The notes under the pieces: generated by a model
What the model was told of the DNA's origin: nothing
The model's database searches: none
What the model saw: only the letters and a program-made list of their open reading frames with translations
Translations under genes and position numbers: made by a program
Shown here: one piece after another, positions 42,228 through 51,159 of the stretch
How the letters are laid out: each line of letters begins with the position of its first letter
How positions within the stretch are numbered: the first letter of the stretch is position 1
Source of the DNA: Methanoculleus sp.
GTDB lineage: Archaea > Halobacteriota > Methanomicrobia > Methanomicrobiales > Methanoculleaceae
Reading direction: 5' to 3'
Assembly (NCBI RefSeq): GCF_020696975.1
Contig: NZ_JAJGBK010000003.1
Span: 1 to 64,000, forward strand
DNA: 64,000 nucleotides

Positions 42228-43346
42228 ATGGCTGATCCAGTTTATCTTGTCTCTAAAGATGATACCCTGGTACCGATGCGAGAGACACTCTACGAGTATG
42301 AAGCCGAACTGCAGGGGCTCCTTGCGAACCATCCGGAACTCCTGCTCTCAAATGCCGATGATGCACCGGCACTCCTGCTAATGAAGCAGGAAGTCGGCGT
42401 CCCCGGAGACGAGAACGAAGGGGACAATTTTTCCCTCGACCACCTCTTCCTTGACCGGGAGGGGGTTCCCACACTCGTCGAGGTGAAGCGAAGCACAGAC
42501 ACCCGCATCCGGCGGGAGGTCATCGGGCAGATGCTTGACTATGCGGCAAACGCCGTGGCATACTGGTCGATTGACCGGCTGCGAGGGATGTATACTGCAA
42601 CGTGTGAAAAGCGGGGAACCGACCCGGATGAGACTCTGGCAGACTTTCTCGAAAGCACTGTCGATCCCGATATGTTCTGGGAGAAGGTGAAGACCAACCT
42701 CCAGGCAGGCAAAGTGCGCCTGATCTTCGCCGCCGACACAATTCCCAACCGTCTTCGACGGGTTGTCGAGTTCCTGAACGAGCAGATGGATCCCGCCGAA
42801 GTACTGGCGATCGAGGTGCGCCAGTTCACCGGAGACGGTGGCGTGCGGATGGTCGCTCCCAGGGTCATCGGCCAGTCGGCAAAGGCAGAGCAACGGAAAG
42901 GTGCTCCGGATGTGCGGAGGTGGAATGAAACCGAGTTCATGGCCGAACTCGGACAGCAACACCCCACGTTGGTCTCTGTAGCAAGAAATCTCCTGGCATG
43001 GGCGAACAATCAGCGCCTTTACATCTGGTGGGGCAAAGGAAAGCATAGCGGGTCTTTCTTCCCCCTGCTCAGTACACCCGGCAGGAACTATCAGGTCTTT
43101 GCGGTGTGGACGACCGGCAAGATCGAAGTCGATTTCAAATACCTGAAAGGATATCCCCCATTCACCGAGGAACAGACGCTCCGGGAGTTCTTCCACAAAC
43201 TCAACGCAATCCCTGGGGTTCGGATACCCGAAGATGGGATTCACCGTCTCCCTAGCATTCCACTCAAAGTGTTAGCGGATGAGGCGAACTATCGCAAATT
43301 CATCAATGCAGTAGAGTGGGTATATCAGAAGCTCAGGCAGCAGTGA
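42228..43346 (+). CDS. NucS/DUF91-like PD-(D/E)XK nuclease family protein
   Basis: 'FSLDHLFLDREGVPTLVEVKRSTDTRIRREVIGQMLDYAANAVAYW' (D...ExK core); likely start MADPVYLVSKDD. Confidence 0.75.
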   Translation: MADPVYLVSKDDTLVPMRETLYEYEAELQGLLANHPELLLSNADDAPALLLMKQEVGVPGDENEGDNFSLDHLFLDREGVPTLVEVKRSTDTRIRREVIGQMLDYAANAVAYWSIDRLRGMYTATCEKRGTDPDETLADFLESTVDPDMFWEKVKTNLQAGKVRLIFAADTIPNRLRRVVEFLNEQMDPAEVLAIEVRQFTGDGGVRMVAPRVIGQSAKAEQRKGAPDVRRWNETEFMAELGQQHPTLVSVARNLLAWANNQRLYIWWGKGKHSGSFFPLLSTPGRNYQVFAVWTTGKIEVDFKYLKGYPPFTEEQTLREFFHKLNAIPGVRIPEDGIHRLPSIPLKVLADEANYRKFINAVEWVYQKLRQQ

Positions 43347-43413
43347 TCACGAGAGGGTGGGGGTGCCTCAACTTCACCTCCAGCACCCTAGTCGCCAATC
43401 AATCCTTGAGTAA

Positions 43414-44229
43414 TCACTTCACCAATCCACTCAGATAAGCAACATATTTTCCGGTATCTGTATGCGAGACGTATATATTTCTCCCAATCCTCTCTCGTCT
43501 AATATATCCCTTCTTCTCCAACTTTTCAAGGATTGTTTTATTCAGTTTCATTAACTGACGACTTTGAAGGGTTCTTCTTTGGTTATCCTTGTGTTTATCG
43601 CTATCGGTCAGTTTAATGTCATCACAAAACAACTCTTGAAAGCCCTCGACCTGTAGTTCTTGTAACTTGCCTAGTAGATCCCTGGTGTTAACTTTCTTCT
43701 CCTTTTCACAGAGATATGCCAGTATATTCATACCGATGGGGTCTGGCATGTCGAACTTCAGGTTGGTCAAGTAAGTGACCTTATTACTGTCACAGATGCT
43801 GAGGCCATGCTCCTGCCGCTTATCCGGCTCGTCGGGATAATCATCAGCATGGACGTAGTAGACCTGCACATCATGATGCATGCCAACGAGCGTTGCAGCT
43901 ACGGAAGTCAAGCGTCCGGCTGCAGACATATTCATCTGAATCCTGTTTCCTTCGGCCTTCTCCCTGACAATAATTTTTGAAATGCTTTTTGTTACTTCAA
44001 GGAAGTCAAATAAATTTACTGACTCGCACCTTACGTCGATTCCTCTTTTTAACAGGGTGTCTCTCACTTTGTTCGCGTAGTGGCGCTGGTTATCAACCAT
44101 TTTCATTGCAGCAGAAGGATCATGCCATCGAGTGAGAATATACACTCGATCTGCATTACTATCTTCAAACGGTTTCACCGCTCGGTCATACTCATGACCG
44201 AGTGGAATAATATGGACGACTTTTTCCAT
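43414..44229 (-). CDS. HFX_2341/DUF6293-like transcriptional regulator (CARF-like domain plus winged helix)
   Basis: N-terminal 'EKVVHIIPLGHEYDRAVKPFEDSNADRVYILTRW', central 'IQMNMSAAGRLTSVAATLVGMHHDVQVYYVHADDY', C-terminal wHTH 'LEKKGYIRRERIGRNIYVSHTDTGKY'. Confidence 0.78.
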   Translation of the reverse strand: MEKVVHIIPLGHEYDRAVKPFEDSNADRVYILTRWHDPSAAMKMVDNQRHYANKVRDTLLKRGIDVRCESVNLFDFLEVTKSISKIIVREKAEGNRIQMNMSAAGRLTSVAATLVGMHHDVQVYYVHADDYPDEPDKRQEHGLSICDSNKVTYLTNLKFDMPDPIGMNILAYLCEKEKKVNTRDLLGKLQELQVEGFQELFCDDIKLTDSDKHKDNQRRTLQSRQLMKLNKTILEKLEKKGYIRRERIGRNIYVSHTDTGKYVAYLSGLVK

Positions 44230-44262
44230 CCCCGCCATCTCAGTCCCACCTGCACCCACAAT

Positions 44263-44298
44263 ATGCTAATGACGTTAACGATGCCAATGACGTTAAGG
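44263..44298. repeat. Tandem 18-bp direct repeat in divergent intergenic region
   Basis: ATGCTAATGACGTTAACG / ATGCCAATGACGTTAAGG (16/18 identical, directly abutting). Confidence 0.85.
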
Positions 44299-44347
44299 AG
44301 AATGTGTATATCACCTAGAAGAGTCCTTCTATTTATCAGGTGTGAAA

Positions 44348-44638
44348 ATGACTCGATCACCTTCTAAGCGTGGTATAGACTACGAAAAACAGAAATCAGC
44401 CGAACATGGGGCTCGTCATGTCGGCGGCCCTGGCAAACATGACTATGAGAGAGGAACAGCCCGAGGCGAAGTCAAGTGTCGCACTTCCCCTGTAACAAAG
44501 CCCGAGTTACAGCGACTGGTGAAACAAAAAGGGATCACTGAGGTAGACAGCAAAGGGGGCTACACGGGCCCTGCAGTTGAATACCGGGATCGGTATCGTC
44601 CGAATGTAAAACTCTTCAAGCGTGGGAAAAAGATCTAA
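44348..44638 (+). CDS. Small basic protein, candidate minimal PD-(D/E)XK nuclease-like
   Basis: 'GIDYEKQKSAEHGARHVGGPGKHDYERGTARGEVKCRTSPVTKPELQRLV' (D-x8-ExK arrangement); RBS-like AGGTG upstream. Confidence 0.55.
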   Translation: MTRSPSKRGIDYEKQKSAEHGARHVGGPGKHDYERGTARGEVKCRTSPVTKPELQRLVKQKGITEVDSKGGYTGPAVEYRDRYRPNVKLFKRGKKI

Positions 44639-44843
44639 AGGAGAGGATACTTTGGCTCAAAGGATTGCAGGAATGGGATTCTCTGCATCGGGAATCGTAG
44701 GCGTTCTCATTCTTGCTGGTATTTTCTTATCCGTGACTGATGTAAGCCGGATAGTGGGTCAGATTGCCATTGGAAGTGGTGTTGTCATCGGTGTAGCATT
44801 GGGAATACTTGGCGTTGTGGGTGTTGCCTCAAGGTATTGCTAA
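44622..44843 (+). CDS. Small membrane protein (two TM helices)
   Basis: 'GIVGVLILAGIFLSV', 'IAIGSGVVIGVALGILGVVGV'; overlaps upstream gene. Confidence 0.55.
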   Translation: MGKRSKGEDTLAQRIAGMGFSASGIVGVLILAGIFLSVTDVSRIVGQIAIGSGVVIGVALGILGVVGVASRYC

Positions 44844-45060
44844 ACAACAAGCCCGCATTTTTCAAGATTCACTAACTTGACCGAAGTGCTTGGACGGCCC
44901 TCTCACCGGCCTTGAGGGTGTAGGTGGGTGTCGGCTCTTACCCCTCGCAAACGTTCAATATACTGAACGTTCAGCCACTACATTGTTTAAATCCCCGGCG
45001 AAACTTCCGCCATACCCGGCGGATCAACTTGTTATATACTCGTACAACAACCCTGAGATC

Positions 45061-45279
45061 ATGTCAGCAAGCGCCGGCTCCGCCCACTCTCCCACACTCG
45101 ATACAATAAAAACGGTCGAAGACTTCATCCGGGGGCACAGCGGCGAATACCGCCGCCGGGCGCTGTGGGAACGCCTGCCGCGAAAGATCATGTATCAGAC
45201 GTTCAAGACGATCATCGAGTACCTCCTGGAGTCGGGTAAGATCGCCATCGGAGCGCAGGGTGTCGACGGCACCCACTAG
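45061..45279 (+). pseudogene. Truncated second copy of the TA antitoxin gene
   Basis: 'LDTIKTVEDFIRGHSGEYRRRALWERLPRKIMYQTFKTIIEYLLESGKIA' matches 41323 ORF, then diverges. Confidence 0.85.
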
Positions 45280-45588
45280 TTCGTCAAGATGGCTCTGCAT
45301 GCTGATCCTGCCCACGAGCCGGCGGGCATTCTCCTGTGCATGCGGTCCGGAGGCCCGCTTGTCGTAACGCAACGTCATGAACCCTTCACGGGTAAGGGCC
45401 TCGGCCACTAGGCGGCCGCTACAATTGGTGCCGGGCAGCAGGGGGGAGCACCAGTCGCGGTCGGTCGGTCCGCTCCCGGCGACGAAGACGATTCCCGGGT
45501 GAGGGGCCGTGCCTATAGGCCGGGTCAGGGTGCCCCGGACAGAAATCCCGCCAACGTCCCACGCGACCTCCTCGGAGGTGAGCGTCAT
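45247..45588 (-). pseudogene. Alpha/beta hydrolase, C-terminally truncated at antitoxin-fragment junction
   Basis: 'PHPGIVFVAGSGPTDRDWCSPLLPGTNCSGRLVAEALTREGFMTLRYDKRASG...DELVGAVDTLRSD' then antisense antitoxin sequence. Confidence 0.75.
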
Positions 45589-45930
45589 GATGCACCCCTG
45601 GCGCGGGGAGGGTATTAATAACTGCGAGCGAGGCAAGGCCGGGTTCCTCTCCCTTGCCAACAACTCTGCCGGAGGGCGCGGCCCACCGGCAGGCCGGATG
45701 GTTTATGTGGTTCCTGAGCTGTATCCCGCATGCATAGAGCAAATCAAGCGGCGCTGGCGGAGGTGTGCCCGGCGGCATGCGAGGCACCGGGAGACGCCCC
45801 GCAGGAGAGGAAGAGAGGGTCGATCTGGGTCGCGTATGTTCGGGGCAGGGTTATGGGGGTATGGCGATGAACCGCTGTCGTTCGACCGGGCGCCGGGCCA
45901 TGGTCCCGCGCGCCGCCGCGGGATGAGAGC

Positions 45931-46743
45931 ATGCTCGCCGCGTTTGCCGGGTTGAACCCGGTTCTCCAGGCACTTCTTGCCGGGCTTTTCACCTGGGGAC
46001 TGACCGCTCTCGGCGCCGGGGGCGTCTTCTTCACGCAGGCTATAGACCGGCGGAGACTGGACGGCATGCTCGGGTTTGCGGCCGGTGTCATGATTGCGGC
46101 CAGTTTCTGGTCGCTCCTGCTGCCGGCGATCGAACTCTCCGGATCGACGGGTCTTAAGGCCAGCATCCCGGCGGCCATCGGGTTCATTGCCGGCGGGGTC
46201 TTCCTCAGAGGGCTCGACACCCTGCTCCCGCACATCCACCCGGGCTATCCACTTCCAGGGGCTGAAGGGCCGGTATCGTCCCTCCGCAGGACAACGCTCC
46301 TCGTCATCGCCATCACGATGCACAACATCCCCGAAGGGCTTGCGGTCGGGGTTACATTTGGCGCCGTCGCTGCAGGCCTCCCGCACGAAAGCCTGGGAGC
46401 GGCGGTTGCTCTCACTCTCGGCATCGGCCTGCAGAACTTCCCTGAAGGCTTTGCCGTATCAGCCCCGCTCGCCGGTGAGGGGTATTCCCGGGCAAGGAGT
46501 TTCTGGTACGGCCAGCTCTCCGGGATTGTAGAACCCGTTGCTGCTGCTTTAGGAGCAGCCGTGGTCTTTATCATCCAGCCGCTCCTCCCGTATGCCCTTG
46601 CCTTTGCTGCCGGCGCGATGATCTTCGTCGTCGGGGAAGAGGTGATCCCCGAGTCGCAGATGCACGAGAATAAGAGGATAGCCACAACGGGCCTGCTCAT
46701 CGGTTTCGTGACGATGATGATACTGGATGTCACGTTCGGCTAA
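45931..46743 (+). CDS. ZIP family metal transporter
   Basis: TM-rich; 'ITMHNIPEGLAVGV', 'GIGLQNFPEGFAVS' motifs. Confidence 0.92.
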   Translation: MLAAFAGLNPVLQALLAGLFTWGLTALGAGGVFFTQAIDRRRLDGMLGFAAGVMIAASFWSLLLPAIELSGSTGLKASIPAAIGFIAGGVFLRGLDTLLPHIHPGYPLPGAEGPVSSLRRTTLLVIAITMHNIPEGLAVGVTFGAVAAGLPHESLGAAVALTLGIGLQNFPEGFAVSAPLAGEGYSRARSFWYGQLSGIVEPVAAALGAAVVFIIQPLLPYALAFAAGAMIFVVGEEVIPESQMHENKRIATTGLLIGFVTMMILDVTFG

Positions 46744-46945
46744 TGCGTGCGGGCCGGGAAGAACCCTTCCCGAGACGGTCATCCCGTCGCCGCCGGTCCT
46801 GTGTGAAAGATGCCTCATTTTGCCGCTCTCAGCCTATCCTCAGCACACCCCACACAAAGGTATTTCAGGTATGACGATAGATTAAATGAGGTAAATGGGG
46901 CGCGAAAACGCAACCGATGCATCTTCCGTCTCCGTTCATATCCGG

Positions 46946-47030
46946 GCGAGGGTTGCCAAGCCAGGTCAAAGGCGCTAGGTTGAGGGCCTAGTCTCGTAGG
47001 AGTTCGAGCGTTCGAATCGCTCCCCTCGCA
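46946..47030 (+). tRNA. tRNA-Leu (GAG)
   Basis: Acceptor GCGAGGG/CCCTCGC; anticodon arm CTAGG-TTGAGGG-CCTAG; long variable arm. Confidence 0.92.
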
Positions 47031-47060
47031 TTCGTTTTCTCGGATCCACCAACAAAGAGT

Positions 47061-47133
47061 GCCCAGGTAGTGTAGTGGCCTATCATGACGGCCTGTCACG
47101 CCGTCGACACGGATTCGAATTCCGTCCTGGGCG
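47061..47133 (+). tRNA. tRNA-Asp (GTC)
   Basis: Acceptor GCCCAGG/CCTGGGC; anticodon loop CTGTCAC. Confidence 0.92.
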
Positions 47134-47471
47134 TCAATTTTCCCCGTGCTCCGTGTAGCATCCCTGTTCATGACGCCGCATCCCCTTCAGACCCCGGCAT
47201 CAGACTGCATGCCATCCTCACTTAGGGAGCCGTCGATGGCGTTCATGTATGCCCGGCACCGCTCATGGTTCAGGGGGAGAGAACCACCCGGATCACAAGC
47301 CTAACTGCCCATCTGGCTACAGGTGCTCCGGGCAGAGGAATGGCTCACCCCTGAAAAAGGAGCATGAAGAACAGTGCCGGCCAGGGAACAGGCGCGGGAG
47401 CGAACCATTCTACGGCAATTCACCCCACAGAAACGTAAGAATAGAAGAGATGATGCCCGGGTCAAGAGGGC

Positions 47472-47663
47472 TTACACCAGTGCTTCCTGGCGCTGCTGGC
47501 AGCGTGCCTGCAGTTCATCCCACTCGTCCGGGTGCTCCTCTGCCCACTCCAGAAGCGCATGGATGACCCGCTCACGCGACTCGGAGTCCCCCCGATAGTC
47601 CACCAGGACGCAATCAACCACCACTTCGATCTGTTCTTCTGGATACTGACCATCTCCTGCCAT
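47472..47663 (-). CDS. Small acidic hypothetical protein
   Basis: ORF MAGDGQYPEEQIEVVVDCVLVDYRGDSESRERVIHALLEWAEEHPDEWDELQARCQQRQEALV. Confidence 0.5.
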   Translation of the reverse strand: MAGDGQYPEEQIEVVVDCVLVDYRGDSESRERVIHALLEWAEEHPDEWDELQARCQQRQEALV

Positions 47664-47897
47664 AATGAGCCCTCCTGACACATTCCAGGTGCCCACACCG
47701 GGTGAAGATCCGACACCTTATAATCCTGATCCTGCCCATCCAGCGCATTCCAGTAATCAAACCGCTGCCCCGAATAAGGCACCGCAACCAATTTTGTGGC
47801 AATCCTACCCACATGCGCGGGAGATTCCCGGGGAACGCATGCCGGCACAACGCCGCAGGAGTTATCGCGCCCAAAAGAGAACAATAAAGGAACGATC

Positions 47898-48578
47898 ATG
47901 AAGCTCGGTGTGCTCTTCTCCGGCGGGAAAGACTCCCTCTTCGCCTGCTGGAAGGCGATGCAGAAGGAGGAGGTAGCCTGCCTGATCACGGTCGTCTCCA
48001 GAAACCCCGAGAGTTACATGTTCCACACCCCGAACATCCGCCTCGCCGCCCTCCAGGCCGAGGCGGCGGGGCTCCCCCTCGTGGAGGTGGAGACGGAGGG
48101 GGAGAAGGAGACGGAACTCCAGGACCTGGAACGGGCCCTCCTTGCCGCCCGGGAGCAATTCGGGATCGAGGGGGTCGTCACCGGGGCGATCCTCTCGGTC
48201 TACCAGGCAACAAGGGTCCAGCGGGTCTGCCGGGAACTGGGCCTCTGGTGCTTCAACCCGCTCTGGAACGTGGACCAGGAGACCTACATGGAGGAACTTA
48301 TCGATGCCGGCTTTGCGGTCATCATCGCCGGTGTCTTCTCCGCCCCCTTCGACGAATCCTGGCTCGGGAGGGAGATCGACCACCGCACCCTCGATGACCT
48401 CCGCACAGTCGCCCGGAAGCACCGGATCACCCTCACCGGGGAAGGAGGCGAATTGGAGACGTTCGTCGTCGACGCACCCTTCTTCTCCCGGCGGATCGCA
48501 ATCACGGAGGCATCGAAGGCCTACCGGAACTACAACGGCGTCTTCAGGATCGAGCGGGCGGAGCTGGTGGCGAAATGA
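47898..48578 (+). CDS. Diphthine--ammonia ligase family ATPase (Dph6-like)
   Basis: 'MKLGVLFSGGKDSLFACWKAM', 'CFNPLW', 'GEGGELETFVVDAPFF'. Confidence 0.9.
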   Translation: MKLGVLFSGGKDSLFACWKAMQKEEVACLITVVSRNPESYMFHTPNIRLAALQAEAAGLPLVEVETEGEKETELQDLERALLAAREQFGIEGVVTGAILSVYQATRVQRVCRELGLWCFNPLWNVDQETYMEELIDAGFAVIIAGVFSAPFDESWLGREIDHRTLDDLRTVARKHRITLTGEGGELETFVVDAPFFSRRIAITEASKAYRNYNGVFRIERAELVAK

Positions 48579-49141
48579 TCCTGGTCGTCGACCTCTGCTA
48601 CCGCGACCGTTCGCTCTCCCGGGACGAGTTCGTCGCGCCAGTCGAACGGCTCCTTGGCCGGATCGGGGCATCGTTCACGACCCGCCACTACACCACCGTC
48701 GATGCACCTGAGGTCGCGGCCGCGGACGCGGTGGTCCTCTGCGGGACGGCGCTCCGGGATACCGGGTTTGCCGGACACCCCGGGCGGTTCGAATGGCTCC
48801 TCGCGTTCGAGCGTCCGGTGCTCGGCATATCCTCCGGCATGCGGGCTCTCGCGGCAGCCTTCGGCGGCGGCACCGAGCCATGCTGCGAGATCGGTATGGC
48901 TGACATTCGGGTCCTCGCCCCCGACCCGCTCTTCGCCGGGAAGGAGACCTTTCCGGCATACGAACTGCACGAATGTGCCATGCGGGTTCCGGGCGAGTTC
49001 ATACCCCTCGCCGCCTCGGACCGGTGCCTCCAGGCAATCCGGCACCGTTCACTCCCTCTCTACGGCACCCTCTTCCACCCCGAGGTCAGAAACGAGTGGG
49101 TCATCGAGCGGTTCCTCCAGCTGGTAGAGACCGTTCAGTAA
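48575..49141 (+). CDS. Class I glutamine amidotransferase-like protein
   Basis: GATase-like layout 'VVLCGTALRDTGF...VLGISSGMRALAAAFGG...LPLYGTLFHPEVRNE' with Ser replacing the usual nucleophile Cys. Confidence 0.7.
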   Translation: MILVVDLCYRDRSLSRDEFVAPVERLLGRIGASFTTRHYTTVDAPEVAAADAVVLCGTALRDTGFAGHPGRFEWLLAFERPVLGISSGMRALAAAFGGGTEPCCEIGMADIRVLAPDPLFAGKETFPAYELHECAMRVPGEFIPLAASDRCLQAIRHRSLPLYGTLFHPEVRNEWVIERFLQLVETVQ

Positions 49142-49260
49142 GACTTATCGCCGGATATCGGATATGGGTAGCAAGACAGCGGGGCGTATCCCGGCGCACC
49201 GCGACGGAGATGATGCCAGAATTACCCGATACCCGGATTCTGCCGGCGGGGGTGTGAAGG

Positions 49261-51159
49261 ATGCCCGACCCCCTCAGGCTGCTCGTCATCACCGAAAGCC
49301 CGGGCGATGCCCGGCTGGTCGAGCAGGCGCTCCGGGAATCCGGGCTCCCGGCCGAGACGGTCTCGCACCGGCAGGTTGCCGACGGTCTCAGCGCTCTCCG
49401 GCGAGAGCCGTTCGATCTCATCCTGCTCGATCCCGACCGGGATCCCGAATCAGTGACGCGGGTGAGGGGTGAAGCCCCCGGCACTCCGGTCATCCTCTTT
49501 GTCTCGCGTGACGACCTCGATACGATGGTCAGGCTGCTCTGGCACGGTGCGGACGATTACCTGGTCCGCGAGGGGCTCACCCCAGAACTCCTGATCTGCA
49601 CCATCCGTCACACCCTCGCCCTGAAACGTGCGGAGGTGGCGTTCGAGAGAATAGAGCACCTGTGGCGTGAGATCGGTGGGAGCCTGCACGAGGGAGTCCT
49701 GGTGACCGACCGCGAAAGCACTATTGTCTTTGCCAGCACCCGGATGGGGGAGATCCTCGGCTACACTGCGGATGAGATGCAGGGAGTCTCCTTCCTCACC
49801 TTCGTCGACCCGGATGACGCCCCACAGGCAAACGTCCTGCTCGAACAAGGCAGGGGCGGACATGGAGAGGCCGAACTCCGGCTCCGGCGATCCGACGGGG
49901 GTATCGTCGACGCCAGGCTCGCCGTCTCCCCGGTCACCGGCGGAAGCGCCGGGTACCGGGGCCTGGCCATCGGTGTTGCGGACGTCACCAGGCAGAAACG
50001 CGCGGAGGAGAAGGTCAGGCGCAGGAACACCCAGCTCTACGTCATCAACCAGGTGGTCAGGACCGCCACGTCGTCAGCGGACCTGGACGAACTGCTGGGA
50101 GGTGTGCTTGAGAAGACCCTGACGCTCCTTGGTTTTGAAGGCGGCGGGGTCTACCTGATCAATCCAGGCCGGTCCAGTGCCGAACTGATCACCGCGACCG
50201 GGCTCCCGGAAGACTTCTCGTTCCGGCGACGGATCATCGACCTGAACGCCCCACCCTACGACAGGGTTCTCGGGCAGGGTGCGGCGCACTTTGTGGAGGA
50301 CTACCCACGTGCCTGCCCGCAGGATGCCGGATCAGGGATACAGGCGTTTGCGAGCATTCCTATTATGGCCGGAGAGCGGGTCATCGGCGCCATCAATCTG
50401 GTCAGCCGGACCGTGCACGTCTTCTCACCGGACGAGCGGGAGGTGCTCGTCTCCATCGGCCGGGAGGTCGGGAGCGCTGTCGAGCGGATGTGGCTTCACA
50501 AGCAGGCGAACTTCTACCTGGACCTCATGACGCACGACATCAACAACGCAAACGCCGTCGCCATCGGCTACGCAACACTCCTGTTAGAGGCACTCACCGG
50601 GCCGGAGAAGAACCTCGCCCGGAAACTCGCGGCCGCCGTCAGGCAGAGCGCCGAGATCATCGGGAATGTCTCGACGATCCGCCGGATTGTTGAGGAGGTC
50701 CCCGCGCTCGGGCCGGTGGATCTCGATCCTGTTGTTAAGGGGGTCATCCCCTTCTTCCCGGACGCCGATATCCACTACACCCCGCAGGCCCGATGGGTCG
50801 CCGCCGACGATCTCCTTGCCGAGGTCTTCATAAACCTCATCGGCAACGCCGTCAAGTTCAGCGGTCCAGGTGTCTCGATCGGGATCACCACCCGGGAGGA
50901 GGACGGGGCCGTTCGGGTCTCGGTCGAGGATAGCGGCCCCGGGATACCGGACGCCGAGAAGCCCCGGGTGTTTGAGAAGTTTAGAAAAAGCGGCAGAATG
51001 AGCGGCAAGGGTCTCGGACTCCACATCGTCCGAACCCTGATCGAGCGTTATGGTGGCCGGATATGGGTCGAAGACCGGGTACCGGGGCATCCGGAATCCG
51101 GCGCCGCGTTCCGGTTCACGCTCAAGGCGTGCCCGCCCGTCACCGGCCGTAACGGTTGA
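49261..51159 (+). CDS. Hybrid sensor: receiver-PAS-GAF-histidine kinase
   Basis: Receiver 'FDLILLDPDRDP'; PAS; GAF; 'LDLMTHDINN' H-box; HATPase 'DSGPGIPDAEKPRVFEKF...GKGLGLHIV'. Confidence 0.9.
   Translation: MPDPLRLLVITESPGDARLVEQALRESGLPAETVSHRQVADGLSALRREPFDLILLDPDRDPESVTRVRGEAPGTPVILFVSRDDLDTMVRLLWHGADDYLVREGLTPELLICTIRHTLALKRAEVAFERIEHLWREIGGSLHEGVLVTDRESTIVFASTRMGEILGYTADEMQGVSFLTFVDPDDAPQANVLLEQGRGGHGEAELRLRRSDGGIVDARLAVSPVTGGSAGYRGLAIGVADVTRQKRAEEKVRRRNTQLYVINQVVRTATSSADLDELLGGVLEKTLTLLGFEGGGVYLINPGRSSAELITATGLPEDFSFRRRIIDLNAPPYDRVLGQGAAHFVEDYPRACPQDAGSGIQAFASIPIMAGERVIGAINLVSRTVHVFSPDEREVLVSIGREVGSAVERMWLHKQANFYLDLMTHDINNANAVAIGYATLLLEALTGPEKNLARKLAAAVRQSAEIIGNVSTIRRIVEEVPALGPVDLDPVVKGVIPFFPDADIHYTPQARWVAADDLLAEVFINLIGNAVKFSGPGVSIGITTREEDGAVRVSVEDSGPGIPDAEKPRVFEKFRKSGRMSGKGLGLHIVRTLIERYGGRIWVEDRVPGHPESGAAFRFTLKACPPVTGRNG

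Noticed and set aside
39695-45700. att-site direct repeats flanking the tRNA-Met island
   Set aside because: I could not find a second copy of the tRNA 3' end (GATCCCACCCGCAGCA) in the interval, so integration by tRNA-site recombination is unproven.
45703-46386. 227-aa minus-strand ORF opposite the ZIP transporter
   Set aside because: Antisense shadow; ZIP motifs on the plus strand are clear.
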